NCBI GenBank assembly: GCA_002496565.1 | Contig: DAKJ01000024.1 | Coordinates: forward strand, 74,881-138,880 | Length of the DNA: 64,000 bases | Direction: 5' to 3' | Source: Methanosarcina sp. UBA289 | Lineage (GTDB): Archaea; Halobacteriota; Methanosarcinia; Methanosarcinales; Methanosarcinaceae | In this document: piece by piece, positions 1 through 8,846 of the stretch | Layout of the letters: the number at the start of each line of letters is the position of its first letter | Position numbering within the stretch: the first letter of the stretch is position 1 | Notes under the pieces: generated by a model | What the model was told of the DNA's origin: nothing | Databases searched by the model: none | What the model saw: the letters and a program-made list of their open reading frames with translations, nothing else | Made by a program: the position numbers and the translations under genes

Positions 1-98
1 CTTTTTATATTCCCTTTTTCAATACTGTGAAAATATGCTCACATACCACCATAATTTATTTATTGTCGACTTTCCCATAGGATTATGAGGGGTTTTCA

Positions 99-305
99 AT
101 GAAATGTGAAAGCTGTGGAGCAGAGAGTGAAGGAAGGTATTGCAAGACATGTGGCGACATAATGGACGAAGTTGTAAGACGGGTAGGAGAAGCACGCTGG
201 GCTGCAATCGATGATTGTTCATTTATCTATCCGCTTGTTCAGCGCGTGGCTAAAGGAGAACTTACAGTCCACGATATTATCCAATCTTTTGATGTGGAAG
301 ACTGA
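99..305 (+). CDS. Small zinc-ribbon protein, function unknown
   Basis: The 68-residue product begins with a CxxC pair at residues 3 and 6 and a second CxxC at 15 and 18. This is a compact zinc-ribbon knuckle followed by about 45 mostly helical residues. A GAGGGG ribosome-binding site lies about 7 bases before the ATG, which supports the start. No catalytic motif is visible. Stand-alone zinc ribbons of this size in archaea are usually nucleic-acid or protein adaptors, but nothing here fixes a role. It stands alone: the preceding 98 bases are AT-rich promoter-like sequence and the next gene starts 300 bases later. I recognise the metal-binding motif, not a named family. Confidence 0.75.
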   Translation: MKCESCGAESEGRYCKTCGDIMDEVVRRVGEARWAAIDDCSFIYPLVQRVAKGELTVHDIIQSFDVED

Positions 306-379
306 ACTTGCTTTTTTCTTTCAGGATTTCAGTCTGAGGCTTCTGAAAACGGCTGTAAGGGCCTTTTCTTCTAATGTTT

Positions 380-424
380 CGGCAGGCAAACAGGTTAGCG
401 AAGGAGTTTGTCTGTTGCCTGCCG
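380..424. other. Strong hairpin in an intergenic gap
   Basis: CGGCAGGCAAACAG at 380-393 pairs with CTGTTGCCTGCCG at 412-424, giving 13 base pairs with one bulged A and a loop of about 18 bases. It lies in the 300-base gap between the zinc-ribbon gene and the PEBP gene. There is no T-run after it on the plus strand, so it is not a typical terminator. The rest of the gap (306-598) shows no gene. Confidence 0.5.
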
Positions 425-610
425 GATATCCAGTTGGGGGTAAATGTATCTGAGTTAAACCTTAAGTCAAATCTCTAAGTGCGTTATAAGGCTCAGTCTT
501 TTAGGATTAATTTTAGTACATACCATAACCAAGGCCTTAAGGTTATATCTCTTTAACTTTAATATTACATTGTTGGGCAGTTTTCCTGCTGTCACGAGGT
601 GGTGCTGTAC

Positions 611-1195
611 ATGAACAGACAGGCCGGTGGAGTTGTTTTGATATTCTTACTTGCAGGAATACTTTTGATTTCGGGATGTTTTGAAAAAGAGAATACAGGG
701 ACACCTGTAAGTAACGAATCTCCCGAAGCCGGCAAAGGGGATGAAAACATGAATATTCAGAATATAAAGGTTTTTAGCAGCGCATTTGCAGCAAACGGCA
801 GTATTCCAGTAAAGTATACATGTAACGGAACGAATGTAAACCCGCCTCTGGAATTCGAAGGGATTCCTGAAGAGGCCGAAAGTTTAGTGCTAATTGTAGA
901 CGACCCTGACGCTCCAATGAAAACTTTTACTCACTGGATTGTCTGGAACATAGAGCCTGTAGCGAAAATAGAAGAAGACAGTATACCCGGGGTCGAGGGA
1001 ATGAACGATTTCAAAAAGATAGGATACGGTGGGCCATGTCCTCCCTCGGGCACACACAGATACTTCTTCCGGGTCTATGCTCTGGACAGGCAGCTCGATC
1101 TTAAAGCAGGGGCAGGACGAAAAGACCTTGAAAAGGGAATGATAGGACATATTATTGCCGAAGGGGAGTTGATGGGAAAATACAGTAAGAAATAA
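611..1195 (+). CDS. YbhB/YbcL-type PEBP (Raf kinase inhibitor-like) lipoprotein
   Basis: This 194-residue protein belongs to the phosphatidylethanolamine-binding protein superfamily in its bacterial/archaeal YbhB/YbcL branch. The family core is visible: a PPLEF strand, a DDPDAPMKTFTHW ligand-pocket signature, a GPCPPSGTHRY segment and a C-terminal EGELMGKY. The N-terminus carries a hydrophobic stretch ending in LLISGCF, a lipoprotein-type signal, so the protein is probably anchored outside the membrane. I chose the ATG at 611, with GAGGTG 8 bases before it, over the GTG at 599 that overlaps that ribosome-binding site. msrA follows closely in the same direction, suggesting one transcript. The physiological ligand is unknown in archaea. 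Confidence 0.88.
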   Translation: MNRQAGGVVLIFLLAGILLISGCFEKENTGTPVSNESPEAGKGDENMNIQNIKVFSSAFAANGSIPVKYTCNGTNVNPPLEFEGIPEEAESLVLIVDDPDAPMKTFTHWIVWNIEPVAKIEEDSIPGVEGMNDFKKIGYGGPCPPSGTHRYFFRVYALDRQLDLKAGAGRKDLEKGMIGHIIAEGELMGKYSKK

Positions 1196-1227
1196 TTTTT
1201 GAGATGTGGAGAGTGGAGGAAAATCGA

Positions 1228-1758
1228 ATGTCTGAAATGAATCCAGATTTCTTCGAAAATCCTGGGGGCAACCTGGAAAAAGCAACCTTTGCTGCAGGTT
1301 GCTTCTGGGGCATTGAAGAAGCTTTCCGCCAAGTTAAAGGTGTGGTTGCAACTGCCGTTGGCTTCAGCGGCGGGCATTTTGAACGCCCTACATACGAGCA
1401 GGTCTGTACTCTTGATACCGGGCATGCCGAAGCAGTTCGGGTGATCTTCGACCCAAAAGTGGTGTCTTATGAAACCTTACTTGATGTCTTCTGGAAAATT
1501 CATGATCCCACTACAAAGGATAGACAGGGTTTTGATGTCGGAAAACAATACCGTTCAGTTATCTTTTACCATGACGAGAAGCAAAAAGCTGCTGCGTTAT
1601 CTTCAAAAGAAAAACTTGAAAAATCAGGGGCTTTCAAAAACCCCATAGTGACCGAGATTGTGCCGGTTTCCGAGTTTTATATGGCTGAGGAGTATCACCA
1701 GCAGTATTTTGAAAAGAAGGGCTTTCTGCAGAATGTTCTCAGAAGCTTGAAGAAATAA
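1228..1758 (+). CDS. msrA: Peptide methionine-S-sulfoxide reductase
   Basis: MsrA reduces the S epimer of methionine sulfoxide in oxidised proteins, using thioredoxin-type reductants. The catalytic GCFWG motif lies about 25 residues from the start, followed by family segments such as GFSGG, HAEAVRV, HDPTT and QYRS. The 176 residues match the usual length. The ATG at 1228 is preceded by GTGGAGGA, which makes it better than the in-frame ATG at 1204 lying upstream of that site. The gene follows the PEBP lipoprotein gene by 32 bases and is probably co-transcribed. In a strict anaerobe it would serve in repair after oxygen exposure. Confidence 0.95.
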   Translation: MSEMNPDFFENPGGNLEKATFAAGCFWGIEEAFRQVKGVVATAVGFSGGHFERPTYEQVCTLDTGHAEAVRVIFDPKVVSYETLLDVFWKIHDPTTKDRQGFDVGKQYRSVIFYHDEKQKAAALSSKEKLEKSGAFKNPIVTEIVPVSEFYMAEEYHQQYFEKKGFLQNVLRSLKK

Positions 1759-1959
1759 TTCCTAAAGACAAAAGCCTTATAAGAATTTAAATTGATAAAG
1801 TAATCTTTAAAAAGCCCTTTAGCGGAACAGCGCTTAACTGGTGCTCCTATTACTTTATAGCATATTTTCTGTTTTTCTAGCTCTTTTAATTTTGTTGGAT
1901 AATTTGATAAACGTTCTACCTAATACAGATATTAACTTATTAATTTTTGAGGCAATGTT

Positions 1960-2793
1960 ATGAATTTTAAAATTCTAGCCGCTGTAATACTAATTTTATT
2001 AGGGATTGCCGTTTTTTCTGTTTATTCTGGCTCCAGCAACGAAGACATTCCGGACGACAACGGTATAATTCAAAAAATAGAAGTTAACAACAGCAATTTC
2101 TTTGAGGTTTCGGAAGATTGGGATGGCTTTGAAGCAGTAGTCATAAACACTGATAAACTCAGGAAGGATGCAGATAAAGGAAATGTGACTCTTAAATTAA
2201 TGGGGGAAAATTTTAAGATTAGAATACAGGATGTTTCAAGAAAAAGTGGTGAAAACGGGTACTACTATTATTATACAGGACATATTATCGGAAGTAAACA
2301 GGGAAAAGCTGACTTATATATAGACGGAGAATATTTATATGGGTCTGTTGAACCCGGGGAGCCGTGGAATGTTACATACAATATTGCCCATACTGATAAA
2401 AGATATAAAGGAAAAATAGTTCACGTTATATTTATGCAAGATTGGGAAAAAGAAAAGGAAAGACTGGAAAAAATGGGAATTGATCCTCTACAATTTTCCC
2501 TCAGAAATAGTGATTCCAAAAAGCATGTAATGTCTATTGAGATTTTTGATTTTAATAATAAGTCCGTATTCAAAGAAAAATATACAATTAACCCCGGAGA
2601 TACGATCTCTTCGCCGAAAATAAATGCCGAGTTGGGGCAATATAAGTATGAAATTATTCTGGATAATAAATCTACATTTGGACAAAGAGTAACGGCAAGT
2701 TACGCTGCTAATTTAGGTGGTTCAGAAAAACTGCATATTAATATCATTGATGATCCAGATAACCCCATTGAGTTCGCAAGTGAAATTGCCTGA
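1960..2793 (+). CDS. Exported hypothetical protein with N-terminal membrane anchor
   Basis: The 277-residue product starts with a clear hydrophobic segment (residues 5-23, LAAVILILLGIAVF) and continues as a polar chain rich in Asn, Asp, Lys and Tyr, so it is probably secreted or anchored facing outward. No Cys follows the hydrophobic stretch, so it is not a lipoprotein. The C-terminal half alternates short strand-like segments (SIEIFDFNNKSVFKEKY, KYEIILDNKS), suggesting a beta-sandwich. I do not recognise the family. It stands alone, 200 bases after msrA, in a stretch with AT-rich promoter-like sequence. Nothing suggests a catalytic function. Confidence 0.75.
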   Translation: MNFKILAAVILILLGIAVFSVYSGSSNEDIPDDNGIIQKIEVNNSNFFEVSEDWDGFEAVVINTDKLRKDADKGNVTLKLMGENFKIRIQDVSRKSGENGYYYYYTGHIIGSKQGKADLYIDGEYLYGSVEPGEPWNVTYNIAHTDKRYKGKIVHVIFMQDWEKEKERLEKMGIDPLQFSLRNSDSKKHVMSIEIFDFNNKSVFKEKYTINPGDTISSPKINAELGQYKYEIILDNKSTFGQRVTASYAANLGGSEKLHINIIDDPDNPIEFASEIA

Positions 2794-2908
2794 TTAAATT
2801 CTTTTCTCCTTTCTTGTCGCAGTTGAAAAGAACTTTAAGCCTAACGCAAGATTTCCTTCATCCAGGAATCCTGGATAATTATTTACCTTCCTGATCCTAT
2901 TTTTCCTC

Positions 2909-4006
2909 ATGATTTTTGACCCTATAACTGTCTGCAACCTGGAACTCCAGAACCGCTTTGTAAGGTCCGCAACTCACGAATTTCTGGCTGAGGAAGACGG
3001 AACGCCCACTTCCCGGCTTGGAGACCTTTATGAAGAGCTTGCAAAAAACGATGTCGGGCTGATTATAACCGGCTATTCCTATGTTCTTCCGGGCGGGCAG
3101 AGTGATATCTACCAGCAGGGCATTTATGATGATCGTTTTATTGAACCCTACAGGAAGATAACTGAAAGGGTGCATAGATACAAAAGCAAAATCGTGCTCC
3201 AGATCGTGCACGGAGGGCGGCAGGCGAACATTTCGGACGAATATCCGGTTCCTATGGCTCCTTCGGAAGTAAAAGACAGTCATTCGGCAGTTGTACCGAG
3301 GGAAATGACCGAACAGGAAATTCAGGAAATAATTGAAGCTTTTACAAAGGCGGCTATTCGAGCACAAAAGGCAGGTTTTGACGGTGTGCAGCTTCACTGT
3401 GCCCATGGCTTCCTTTTAAGTAATTTCATTTCTCCCTATACTAACAGGCGGACGGATCGCTGGGGAGGCTCGATAGAAAACCGAGCAAGGATTATCACGG
3501 AAATTGTCAGGCGCATAAAAGAGGAGGCCGGAGATTCTTTTCCCGTTCTGGTCAAACTAAATTCAACCGATGGCTTCCAGCCTGGTTGTTCAAAAGCTGA
3601 AAAGGGACTTGATATTTCGCAGGCGGTAGAAATTGCAAAGTTTCTGGAAAAGGCAGGAGTATGTGCAATTGAAGTTAGCGGAGGAATAGGTGAGGCAGGT
3701 GGGGTAACTATAAGGACCGCAATCAACAGTCCTGCCAAAGAAGCGTATTTCAGAGATTGTTCTAAAGCAATAAAAAATGCAGTAAGTATTCCAGTAATTC
3801 TTGTAGGCGGTATCAGGTCGCTTTCAGTTATTAATGATCTGCTTGAAAACGGGTTTGCAGATATGATTTCTATGAGCAGGGTCTTTATTAGCGAACCTGA
3901 CATTGTCTTGAAATTCAAATCCGGAGAGGTTAAAAAAGCAAGATGTGTCTCCTGTAATCTCTGTTTTGATCCTGAGGGCATAAATTGCAATTTCCAGTTT
4001 GAGTAA
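2909..4006 (+). CDS. Old-yellow-enzyme family NADH:flavin oxidoreductase
   Basis: This 365-residue TIM-barrel flavoprotein resembles the N-terminal catalytic part of 2,4-dienoyl-CoA reductase/OYE enzymes. Diagnostic stretches are NRFVRSATHE near the N-terminus, the substrate-binding HCAHGFLLSNFISPYTNRR with HxxHGYL-like logic, WGGSIENRAR, and the FMN phosphate site VGGIR. The C-terminus keeps a Cys cluster (CVSCNLC, then a fourth Cys) like the 4Fe-4S site of the larger family members, but the FAD/NAD domain that normally follows is absent. It would act as a cytoplasmic ene-reductase with an unknown acceptor and an external electron donor. It stands alone, with 116 bases before it and 325 bases of spacer after. 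Confidence 0.87.
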   Translation: MIFDPITVCNLELQNRFVRSATHEFLAEEDGTPTSRLGDLYEELAKNDVGLIITGYSYVLPGGQSDIYQQGIYDDRFIEPYRKITERVHRYKSKIVLQIVHGGRQANISDEYPVPMAPSEVKDSHSAVVPREMTEQEIQEIIEAFTKAAIRAQKAGFDGVQLHCAHGFLLSNFISPYTNRRTDRWGGSIENRARIITEIVRRIKEEAGDSFPVLVKLNSTDGFQPGCSKAEKGLDISQAVEIAKFLEKAGVCAIEVSGGIGEAGGVTIRTAINSPAKEAYFRDCSKAIKNAVSIPVILVGGIRSLSVINDLLENGFADMISMSRVFISEPDIVLKFKSGEVKKARCVSCNLCFDPEGINCNFQFE

Positions 4007-4346
4007 AGAATCGGATAAATTTTAGTTATCAGATAAATTTTAGTTTTGAGTAAAGGATTGGATTCAACTTTAGGTTTGAGTAAAATCCTGAATTTTCTTT
4101 TTCCTTTGCCATTTAAGCTCTACTATATCTCACCGGGCTGTATCTGCCTGTAGTACTGTATCTCCCCTACCTGTTTTACTGTCCTACTTTACATTTGGAT
4201 TTCATGGAATATTTAAACTCAAACTTTAACGTATAATTTTTATAATAGATTGATGCAAAAGAGATAAGCCTTCAAGGCTATCAATCGGATTCCGGTTTAT
4301 TTTTTACGGAGTCCGCTACCTTAAAACATTTGTGAGGAAAGTAATA
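4007..4346 (+). promoter_or_regulatory. Intergenic promoter and leader of the cupin regulator
   Basis: The stretch starts with degenerate direct repeats of TTTGAGTAAA (near 4000, 4045 and 4073). A TATA-like AATTTTTATAATAG lies near 4232-4245. A leader hairpin pairs GGATTCCG (4287-4294) with CGGAGTCC (4307-4314), one pair being G-U. The ribosome-binding site GAGGAAAG and the ATG at 4347 follow. The hairpin could modulate translation of the regulator; I see no gene in the gap. Confidence 0.4.
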
Positions 4347-4925
4347 ATGTCAGAAGAGAACCGTGTCGGTAGTAAAATACGCCAGCTTAGAGAAGCTAGG
4401 GAAATGACTGTTGAAGAGCTGGCTGAAGCCAGTCAGAGCAGCGAGGAATTAATCCAGCAGCTAGAAAACGGAGCCCTGGTTCCGTCCTTAACACCTCTCT
4501 TAAAAATTGCCCGGGCTTTAGGCGTACGTCTCGGTACTTTTCTGGACGATATGCCTCAGAGCGGACCTGTTATTGTCAGGGCAGGACTGTCAGAGAACGT
4601 AGTCCGTTTTTCGGGGAAGACTGAGAGGCCCAAGAAGAGTGCTCTTGAGTTTTATTCCCTTGCCTCGGACAAAGCAGACCGCAACATGGAGCCTTTCATT
4701 ATTGATATTCATCCTTCCCCCGAGGAAAGCCACCAGCTCTCTTCTCACGAAGGAGAGGAGTTCATTTATGTCTTGTCCGGGGAAATCGAAATCTTTTACG
4801 GAAAGGATACTCATCGGCTAAATGCTGGAGACAGCATTTACTACGACTCTATTATCCCGCATGACGTCCATGCAGCAGGAAAAGAGGACGCAAAAATTCT
4901 AGCTGTAGTCTATGCTCCTCTGTAA
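4347..4925 (+). CDS. XRE-family regulator with C-terminal cupin sensor
   Basis: The 192-residue protein has an N-terminal helix-turn-helix of the XRE/Cro type (about residues 7-62, with IRQLREAREMTVEELAEAS) and a C-terminal cupin barrel (about 115-190, with HEGEEFIYVLSGEIE and the later DSIYYDS-PHDVHA). The HTH-cupin arrangement is usual for regulators that sense a small metabolite in the cupin pocket. I chose the ATG at 4347, just after GAGGAAAG, instead of the upstream GTG. A thioesterase and an acyl-CoA synthetase follow in the same direction, so it probably controls fatty or branched acyl-acid activation. The ligand is not readable from the sequence. Confidence 0.88.
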   Translation: MSEENRVGSKIRQLREAREMTVEELAEASQSSEELIQQLENGALVPSLTPLLKIARALGVRLGTFLDDMPQSGPVIVRAGLSENVVRFSGKTERPKKSALEFYSLASDKADRNMEPFIIDIHPSPEESHQLSSHEGEEFIYVLSGEIEIFYGKDTHRLNAGDSIYYDSIIPHDVHAAGKEDAKILAVVYAPL

Positions 4926-5029
4926 AGTCGCAGTCAGGTAGAGGAGAAAGTAAGAACTTAATTTTAACTGGCTGAAAACTCCAGATTTAAGAAATTAAAT
5001 ACAAGTACTTGAGAGTTAAGGAATCAAAA

Positions 5030-5458
5030 ATGTTCAGTACAATCGTTAGTCCGCGCTTTGGGGACATAGATGGGCTTGGGCATGTGAATAATACTGTCCT
5101 CCCTGTCTGGTTCGAAATTGGAAGAAACTCTATATTCCGGCTTTTTTCACCGGACCTTGATCTTAGCCCTGATGTATGGCATCTGATTCTTGTCAGGACT
5201 GAGTTTGATTTTCTACGCCAGATGTATTTCAGGTCTGATGTGGAAATAAGAACTTTTATTGCAAAGATAGGAAACAGCTCCTTTACTGTCGGACACGAGG
5301 CGTGGCAGGAAGGCGAACTCAAGGTAAAGGGCCAGGCAGTGCTGGTTTATTACGATTTCAAGCTCCAGAAAGCAATGCCTCTTCCTGATTCAATCCGCAA
5401 AATTCTGACAGAGCATATGCTTCCTGTGATGGATAATGCTAAAACGGATACGGATTGA
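5030..5458 (+). CDS. Hot-dog-fold acyl-CoA thioesterase
   Basis: This 142-residue protein is of the 4-hydroxybenzoyl-CoA thioesterase/YbgC type. The N-terminal signature RFGDIDGLGHVNN carries the catalytic Asp region of that family, followed by the long central helix (WFEIGRNSIF) and strands ending in VKGQAVLVYYDF. Such enzymes hydrolyse acyl-CoA to free acid and CoA. The ATG at 5030 fits the family N-terminus and has TAAGGA before it. It sits between the HTH-cupin regulator and the acyl-CoA synthetase on the same strand, so hydrolysis and re-ligation of the same acyl-CoA pool may be balanced here. Chain-length preference cannot be told. Confidence 0.88.
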   Translation: MFSTIVSPRFGDIDGLGHVNNTVLPVWFEIGRNSIFRLFSPDLDLSPDVWHLILVRTEFDFLRQMYFRSDVEIRTFIAKIGNSSFTVGHEAWQEGELKVKGQAVLVYYDFKLQKAMPLPDSIRKILTEHMLPVMDNAKTDTD

Positions 5459-5585
5459 TTCCCCTTGCTCTATTTGAATGTACTTGACTGACCGCCCGCA
5501 AACCGGGCTTTGGAGTATACGAGACATAGCTGCTCGCAAGCCAACAGTTTCTAAAAATATGTAATGAATGTGAGAGGCTGAAACC

Positions 5586-7238
5586 ATGCATCTTATAGAA
5601 GACTCCCTGGGTAAATTCTTTGAAAAACAAGTGGCTATAGATCCTGACCATGAGTTTATAATTTATCCAGACCGTAACCTTCGTTTTACTTATGGGCAGT
5701 TCAATGAAAGAGTTAATAACCTTGCAAAAGGGCTGCTCGCTATCGGAATAAAAAAAGGAGACCATGTGGGGATCTGGGCAAAAAATGTCCCTGACTGGCT
5801 TACCTTCATGTTTGCAACTGCGAAAATCGGAGCAGTGCTTGTTACTGTAAATACCGCCTACAAAAGCCATGAGGTAGAATATGTATTAAAACAGTCCGAT
5901 ATGAGGGCCCTGGCTTTGATTGATAGCTTCAGAGACGTTGATTATCTTGAAATAATGAATGAGCTGGTTCCTGAGCTCAAGAACTCGGAAAGAGGGCGTC
6001 TGAAAAGCAAGAAGTTTCCATGTCTTAAGAGCATAATCTATGTAGGACAGGAAAAGCACAGGGGAATTTATAGCACCAACGAGCTTCTACTTCTTGGCAG
6101 CCATTACCCTGATGACGAGCTTAAAGAGATTATGGAAAGTGTCACTGGTGATGACGTGGTCAATATGCAGTATACGTCGGGAACCACTGGTTTTCCAAAA
6201 GGGGTTATGCTGACCAGCAAAAATATCCTCAACAATGGGCTCTCAATAGGCGACCGTCAGAAATTTACCTATAAGGACCGGATCTGTTTGCCTGTGCCTC
6301 TTTTCCACTGCTTTGGGACCGTGCTCGGAATTATGGCAATTTTGACTCACAGGGCAACGGTTGTTATGCTCGAAGTTTTCGATCCCCTGCTTGCGCTTGC
6401 AGCAGTCCAGAAAGAGAAATGTACGGCACTCTACGGCGTGCCTACAATGTTTATTGCAGAGTATACACACCCGATGTTTGATATGTTTGATCTTTCGTCC
6501 CTAAGGACAGGGATCATGGCTGGTTCAACCTGCCCTATCGAAGCCATGAAAAAGGTCGTAAAAGACATGCATTGTTCTCAGATTACGAGTGTTTACGGGC
6601 TTACGGAAGCATCTCCAGGCATGACCCAGACCACTGTGGATGATCCTGTAGAGCTGAGAGTTGAAACCGTAGGGAAGTCTTTCCCGGGCGTTGAAGTCAG
6701 GGTAGTTGATCCGGATACCAATGAACCCGTGCCTACGAACACCGTTGGGGAACTCTGCTGCCGCGGGTATAATGTGATGAAAGGCTACTATAAGATGTCC
6801 GAAGAAACGAAAAAGGTAATTGATGAAGATGGCTGGCTTCATAGTGGAGACCTGGGAACCTGCGATGAAAACGGCTATTACAGAATCACAGGCAGAATTA
6901 AGGACATGATTATTCGGGGAGGGGAAAACATCTATCCAAGGGAGATCGAGGAATTCCTGCTTACCATTCCCGGAGTTACAGACGTCCAGGTTGTGGGTAT
7001 CCCTGACAAAAAGTATGGGGAAATCGTAGGTGCCTTTGTGATTCTTAATAAAGGTGCAGATCTTACAGAAGCCGATATCAGAGACTATGCCAAAAGAAAG
7101 ATCGCCCGTTATAAGGCTCCAAAACATGTATTCATTGTAGATGAATTCCCGCTGACAGCAAGCGGTAAGATTCAAAAGTACAGGCTAAGGGAACTTGCTG
7201 TCGAACTTCTTAATAAGCAGGATGAAAACAACAATTGA
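5586..7238 (+). CDS. AMP-forming acyl-CoA synthetase (fatty/medium-chain type)
   Basis: The 550-residue enzyme belongs to the adenylate-forming (ANL) superfamily. It has the P-loop YTSGTTGFPKG near residue 195, the YGLTEASP motif, the hinge region GWLHSGDLG, RIKDMIIRGGENIYPREIE, and the C-terminal catalytic Lys in LTASGKIQKYRLRE. It activates a carboxylic acid with ATP and transfers it to CoA. The overall pattern is closer to fatty-acyl-CoA ligases than to acetyl-CoA synthetase. In a methanogen lacking beta-oxidation it may salvage exogenous or branched acids. The regulator and thioesterase genes upstream suggest a small regulon; the gap to the thioesterase is 127 bases. Confidence 0.93.
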   Translation: MHLIEDSLGKFFEKQVAIDPDHEFIIYPDRNLRFTYGQFNERVNNLAKGLLAIGIKKGDHVGIWAKNVPDWLTFMFATAKIGAVLVTVNTAYKSHEVEYVLKQSDMRALALIDSFRDVDYLEIMNELVPELKNSERGRLKSKKFPCLKSIIYVGQEKHRGIYSTNELLLLGSHYPDDELKEIMESVTGDDVVNMQYTSGTTGFPKGVMLTSKNILNNGLSIGDRQKFTYKDRICLPVPLFHCFGTVLGIMAILTHRATVVMLEVFDPLLALAAVQKEKCTALYGVPTMFIAEYTHPMFDMFDLSSLRTGIMAGSTCPIEAMKKVVKDMHCSQITSVYGLTEASPGMTQTTVDDPVELRVETVGKSFPGVEVRVVDPDTNEPVPTNTVGELCCRGYNVMKGYYKMSEETKKVIDEDGWLHSGDLGTCDENGYYRITGRIKDMIIRGGENIYPREIEEFLLTIPGVTDVQVVGIPDKKYGEIVGAFVILNKGADLTEADIRDYAKRKIARYKAPKHVFIVDEFPLTASGKIQKYRLRELAVELLNKQDENNN

Positions 7239-7538
7239 TTAAAACGACAGCTATTGAAAAATAGTTTATCAAATATTATTTTCCTAATTGGTAGTGCTAT
7301 CGGCCATTCAGGTCGATTTTTATTTTTCATTCTGATTTAATTCCTTAATTCTTTTGCTTTAAAATTTAAAGCCATCAAAAAATTAGATGTCAGCAAATTT
7401 TAAGGATTGATCTTATTTTTGGAGCATATTGGAAATTGTTCTTCTATCCAAAAGTTTATGATACTACAAAAACGATAGGCAATTGAATATTTGACGTAAT
7501 TTATTATATATACAATTTCAGCATTAGAAGGATGTAGT

Positions 7539-7790
7539 TGTAAGAGAAGCGCAATAGTGCACCTTTGTGCATAGCGTATGGGGAGTTTTTTGTAGGGGTT
7601 TCATCCGATTGAGAGCTCAGGGATCACATTAGGAGCTCTCAATCAATCACCACATCAATCACAACCAATTAACAACCAATTGAATGTCTGCACTGTTTCT
7701 CTTACAGCTATGAGAAGAATATTGGGGAGTATTCTTCAAGGGGGTTTCACCGATTGAGAGTTCTAGGGTCATCAAACAGAGCTCTCAATC
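7539..7790. ncRNA. Candidate structured RNA with duplicated hairpin module
   Basis: Non-coding stretch with nested inverted repeats. An outer stem pairs TGTAAGAGAA (7539-7548) with TTCTCTTACA (7697-7706), extended by AGTGCA (7556-7561) against TGCACT (7689-7694). Inside it, GATTGAGAGCTC (7607-7618) pairs perfectly with GAGCTCTCAATC (7633-7644). A second copy of this module follows: GATTGAGAGTTC (7752-7763) with GAGCTCTCAATC (7779-7790), where one pair has become G-U. Both are preceded by a GGGGAGT...GGGGTTTCA-CCGATTGAGAG block. Another perfect stem, GAAGAATA/TATTCTTC, lies at 7714-7737. Strand and transcription are unknown; an IS or regulatory array cannot be excluded. Confidence 0.45.
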
Positions 7791-7802
7791 AATTACCAAC
7801 CT

Positions 7803-7916
7803 TTAACTTAATTTTAACTTAATTTTAACTTAATTTTAACTTAATTTTAACTTAATTTTTAACTTAATTTTTAACTTAATTTTTAACTTAATTTTTAACT
7901 TAATTTTTAACTTAAT
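7803..7916. repeat. Two-phase tandem repeat around AACTTAA
   Basis: Ten copies of AACTTAA separated by T-runs. The first five are spaced at 11 bases (AACTTAATTTT) and the last five at 12 bases (AACTTAATTTTT). The clean change in period suggests slippage expansion of two slightly different founder units. It follows directly after the hairpin modules. Confidence 0.9.
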
Positions 7917-8668
7917 TATATTTTTAACATTTATATAAAATATACTTATGATCTTTTAGCGTCATTATAAAATAACATAGTTTATTATTCTGGAATAAAT
8001 TGTATTAACAATCTAATTCTTCTAATTTTAGAAGTTCAGCTTTTGAATTATCCCCAACCCTTACCTTCAATAAATCTTTCAAACAATCTATAACTGCCCT
8101 ATTCTATTTAAGTCCTTTGATGAGTCACTTTTATGAGGCACTTCTGTTTGTATGAATACTAACAAAAGTAATTTATTCTTTAATTGTATGGATTTTTGTT
8201 TCTAAAATTTTTTATACCAATCTCCGCGAAACAGACCAATTAAGGAGTTTTGGTCTCTTAATAATTTCTTTGTTAGTTAATGCTTTTATTAGTACAAAGA
8301 TTACTACTATTGTTTCTTCTATAATCCGGATTTACTTCGGATAAGCTGATTAAGTTTTATACTGCTGCCTGCCAAAAATTAAATTTCTATTATTGAATCC
8401 GAAATATCAGATAGTTTATATTAGCCAGCTTATGATACATTAAGTGAGATTTTTACCTTTTTATCGCTATCCGGCGATAAAATAATCTTCTTATTTAGTA
8501 ATACTGGCTTAACATCCGGATCATTAATTTTTTAGGAGCTAGATAATGAATTCCTAAGCTTTGGATAAATCAGGAATGGTTTGCTACCTAATAGGCATAA
8601 ATGTGGCAGAATTCCGGATTAATATAAGAAATTTAAAGGGCAGGAGATTGATTTCTATAGGAAACCTA
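7917..8668. other. AT-rich spacer without a convincing gene
   Basis: No coding frame with a ribosome-binding site is visible. Two small hairpins stand out: AGACCAA/TTGGTCT near 8231-8256, and a perfect 9-bp stem TTTTATCGC (8459-8467) with GCGATAAAA (8474-8482). The rest is stop-rich AT sequence. Confidence 0.5.
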
Positions 8669-8846
8669 ATCTGGAGTAAGGGGACATAGGATTAACAAGA
8701 ATTATTGTGGGGTTGGTATTTCGCCATTTAATGAAAATGAGCTTGATGAAGTCAGGACTATTGAAGACGGATTCAAAAAAGCGTACAGTGGGGATCTGAG
8801 AGGAACAGTAGAAGCTCTTGAAAAACTCAAGGGTTTTGTATTCCAG

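Noticed and set aside
7803..7916. Tandem array as a CRISPR
   Set aside because: Units are 11-12 bases and contiguous with no unique spacers; no cas genes are in the window.
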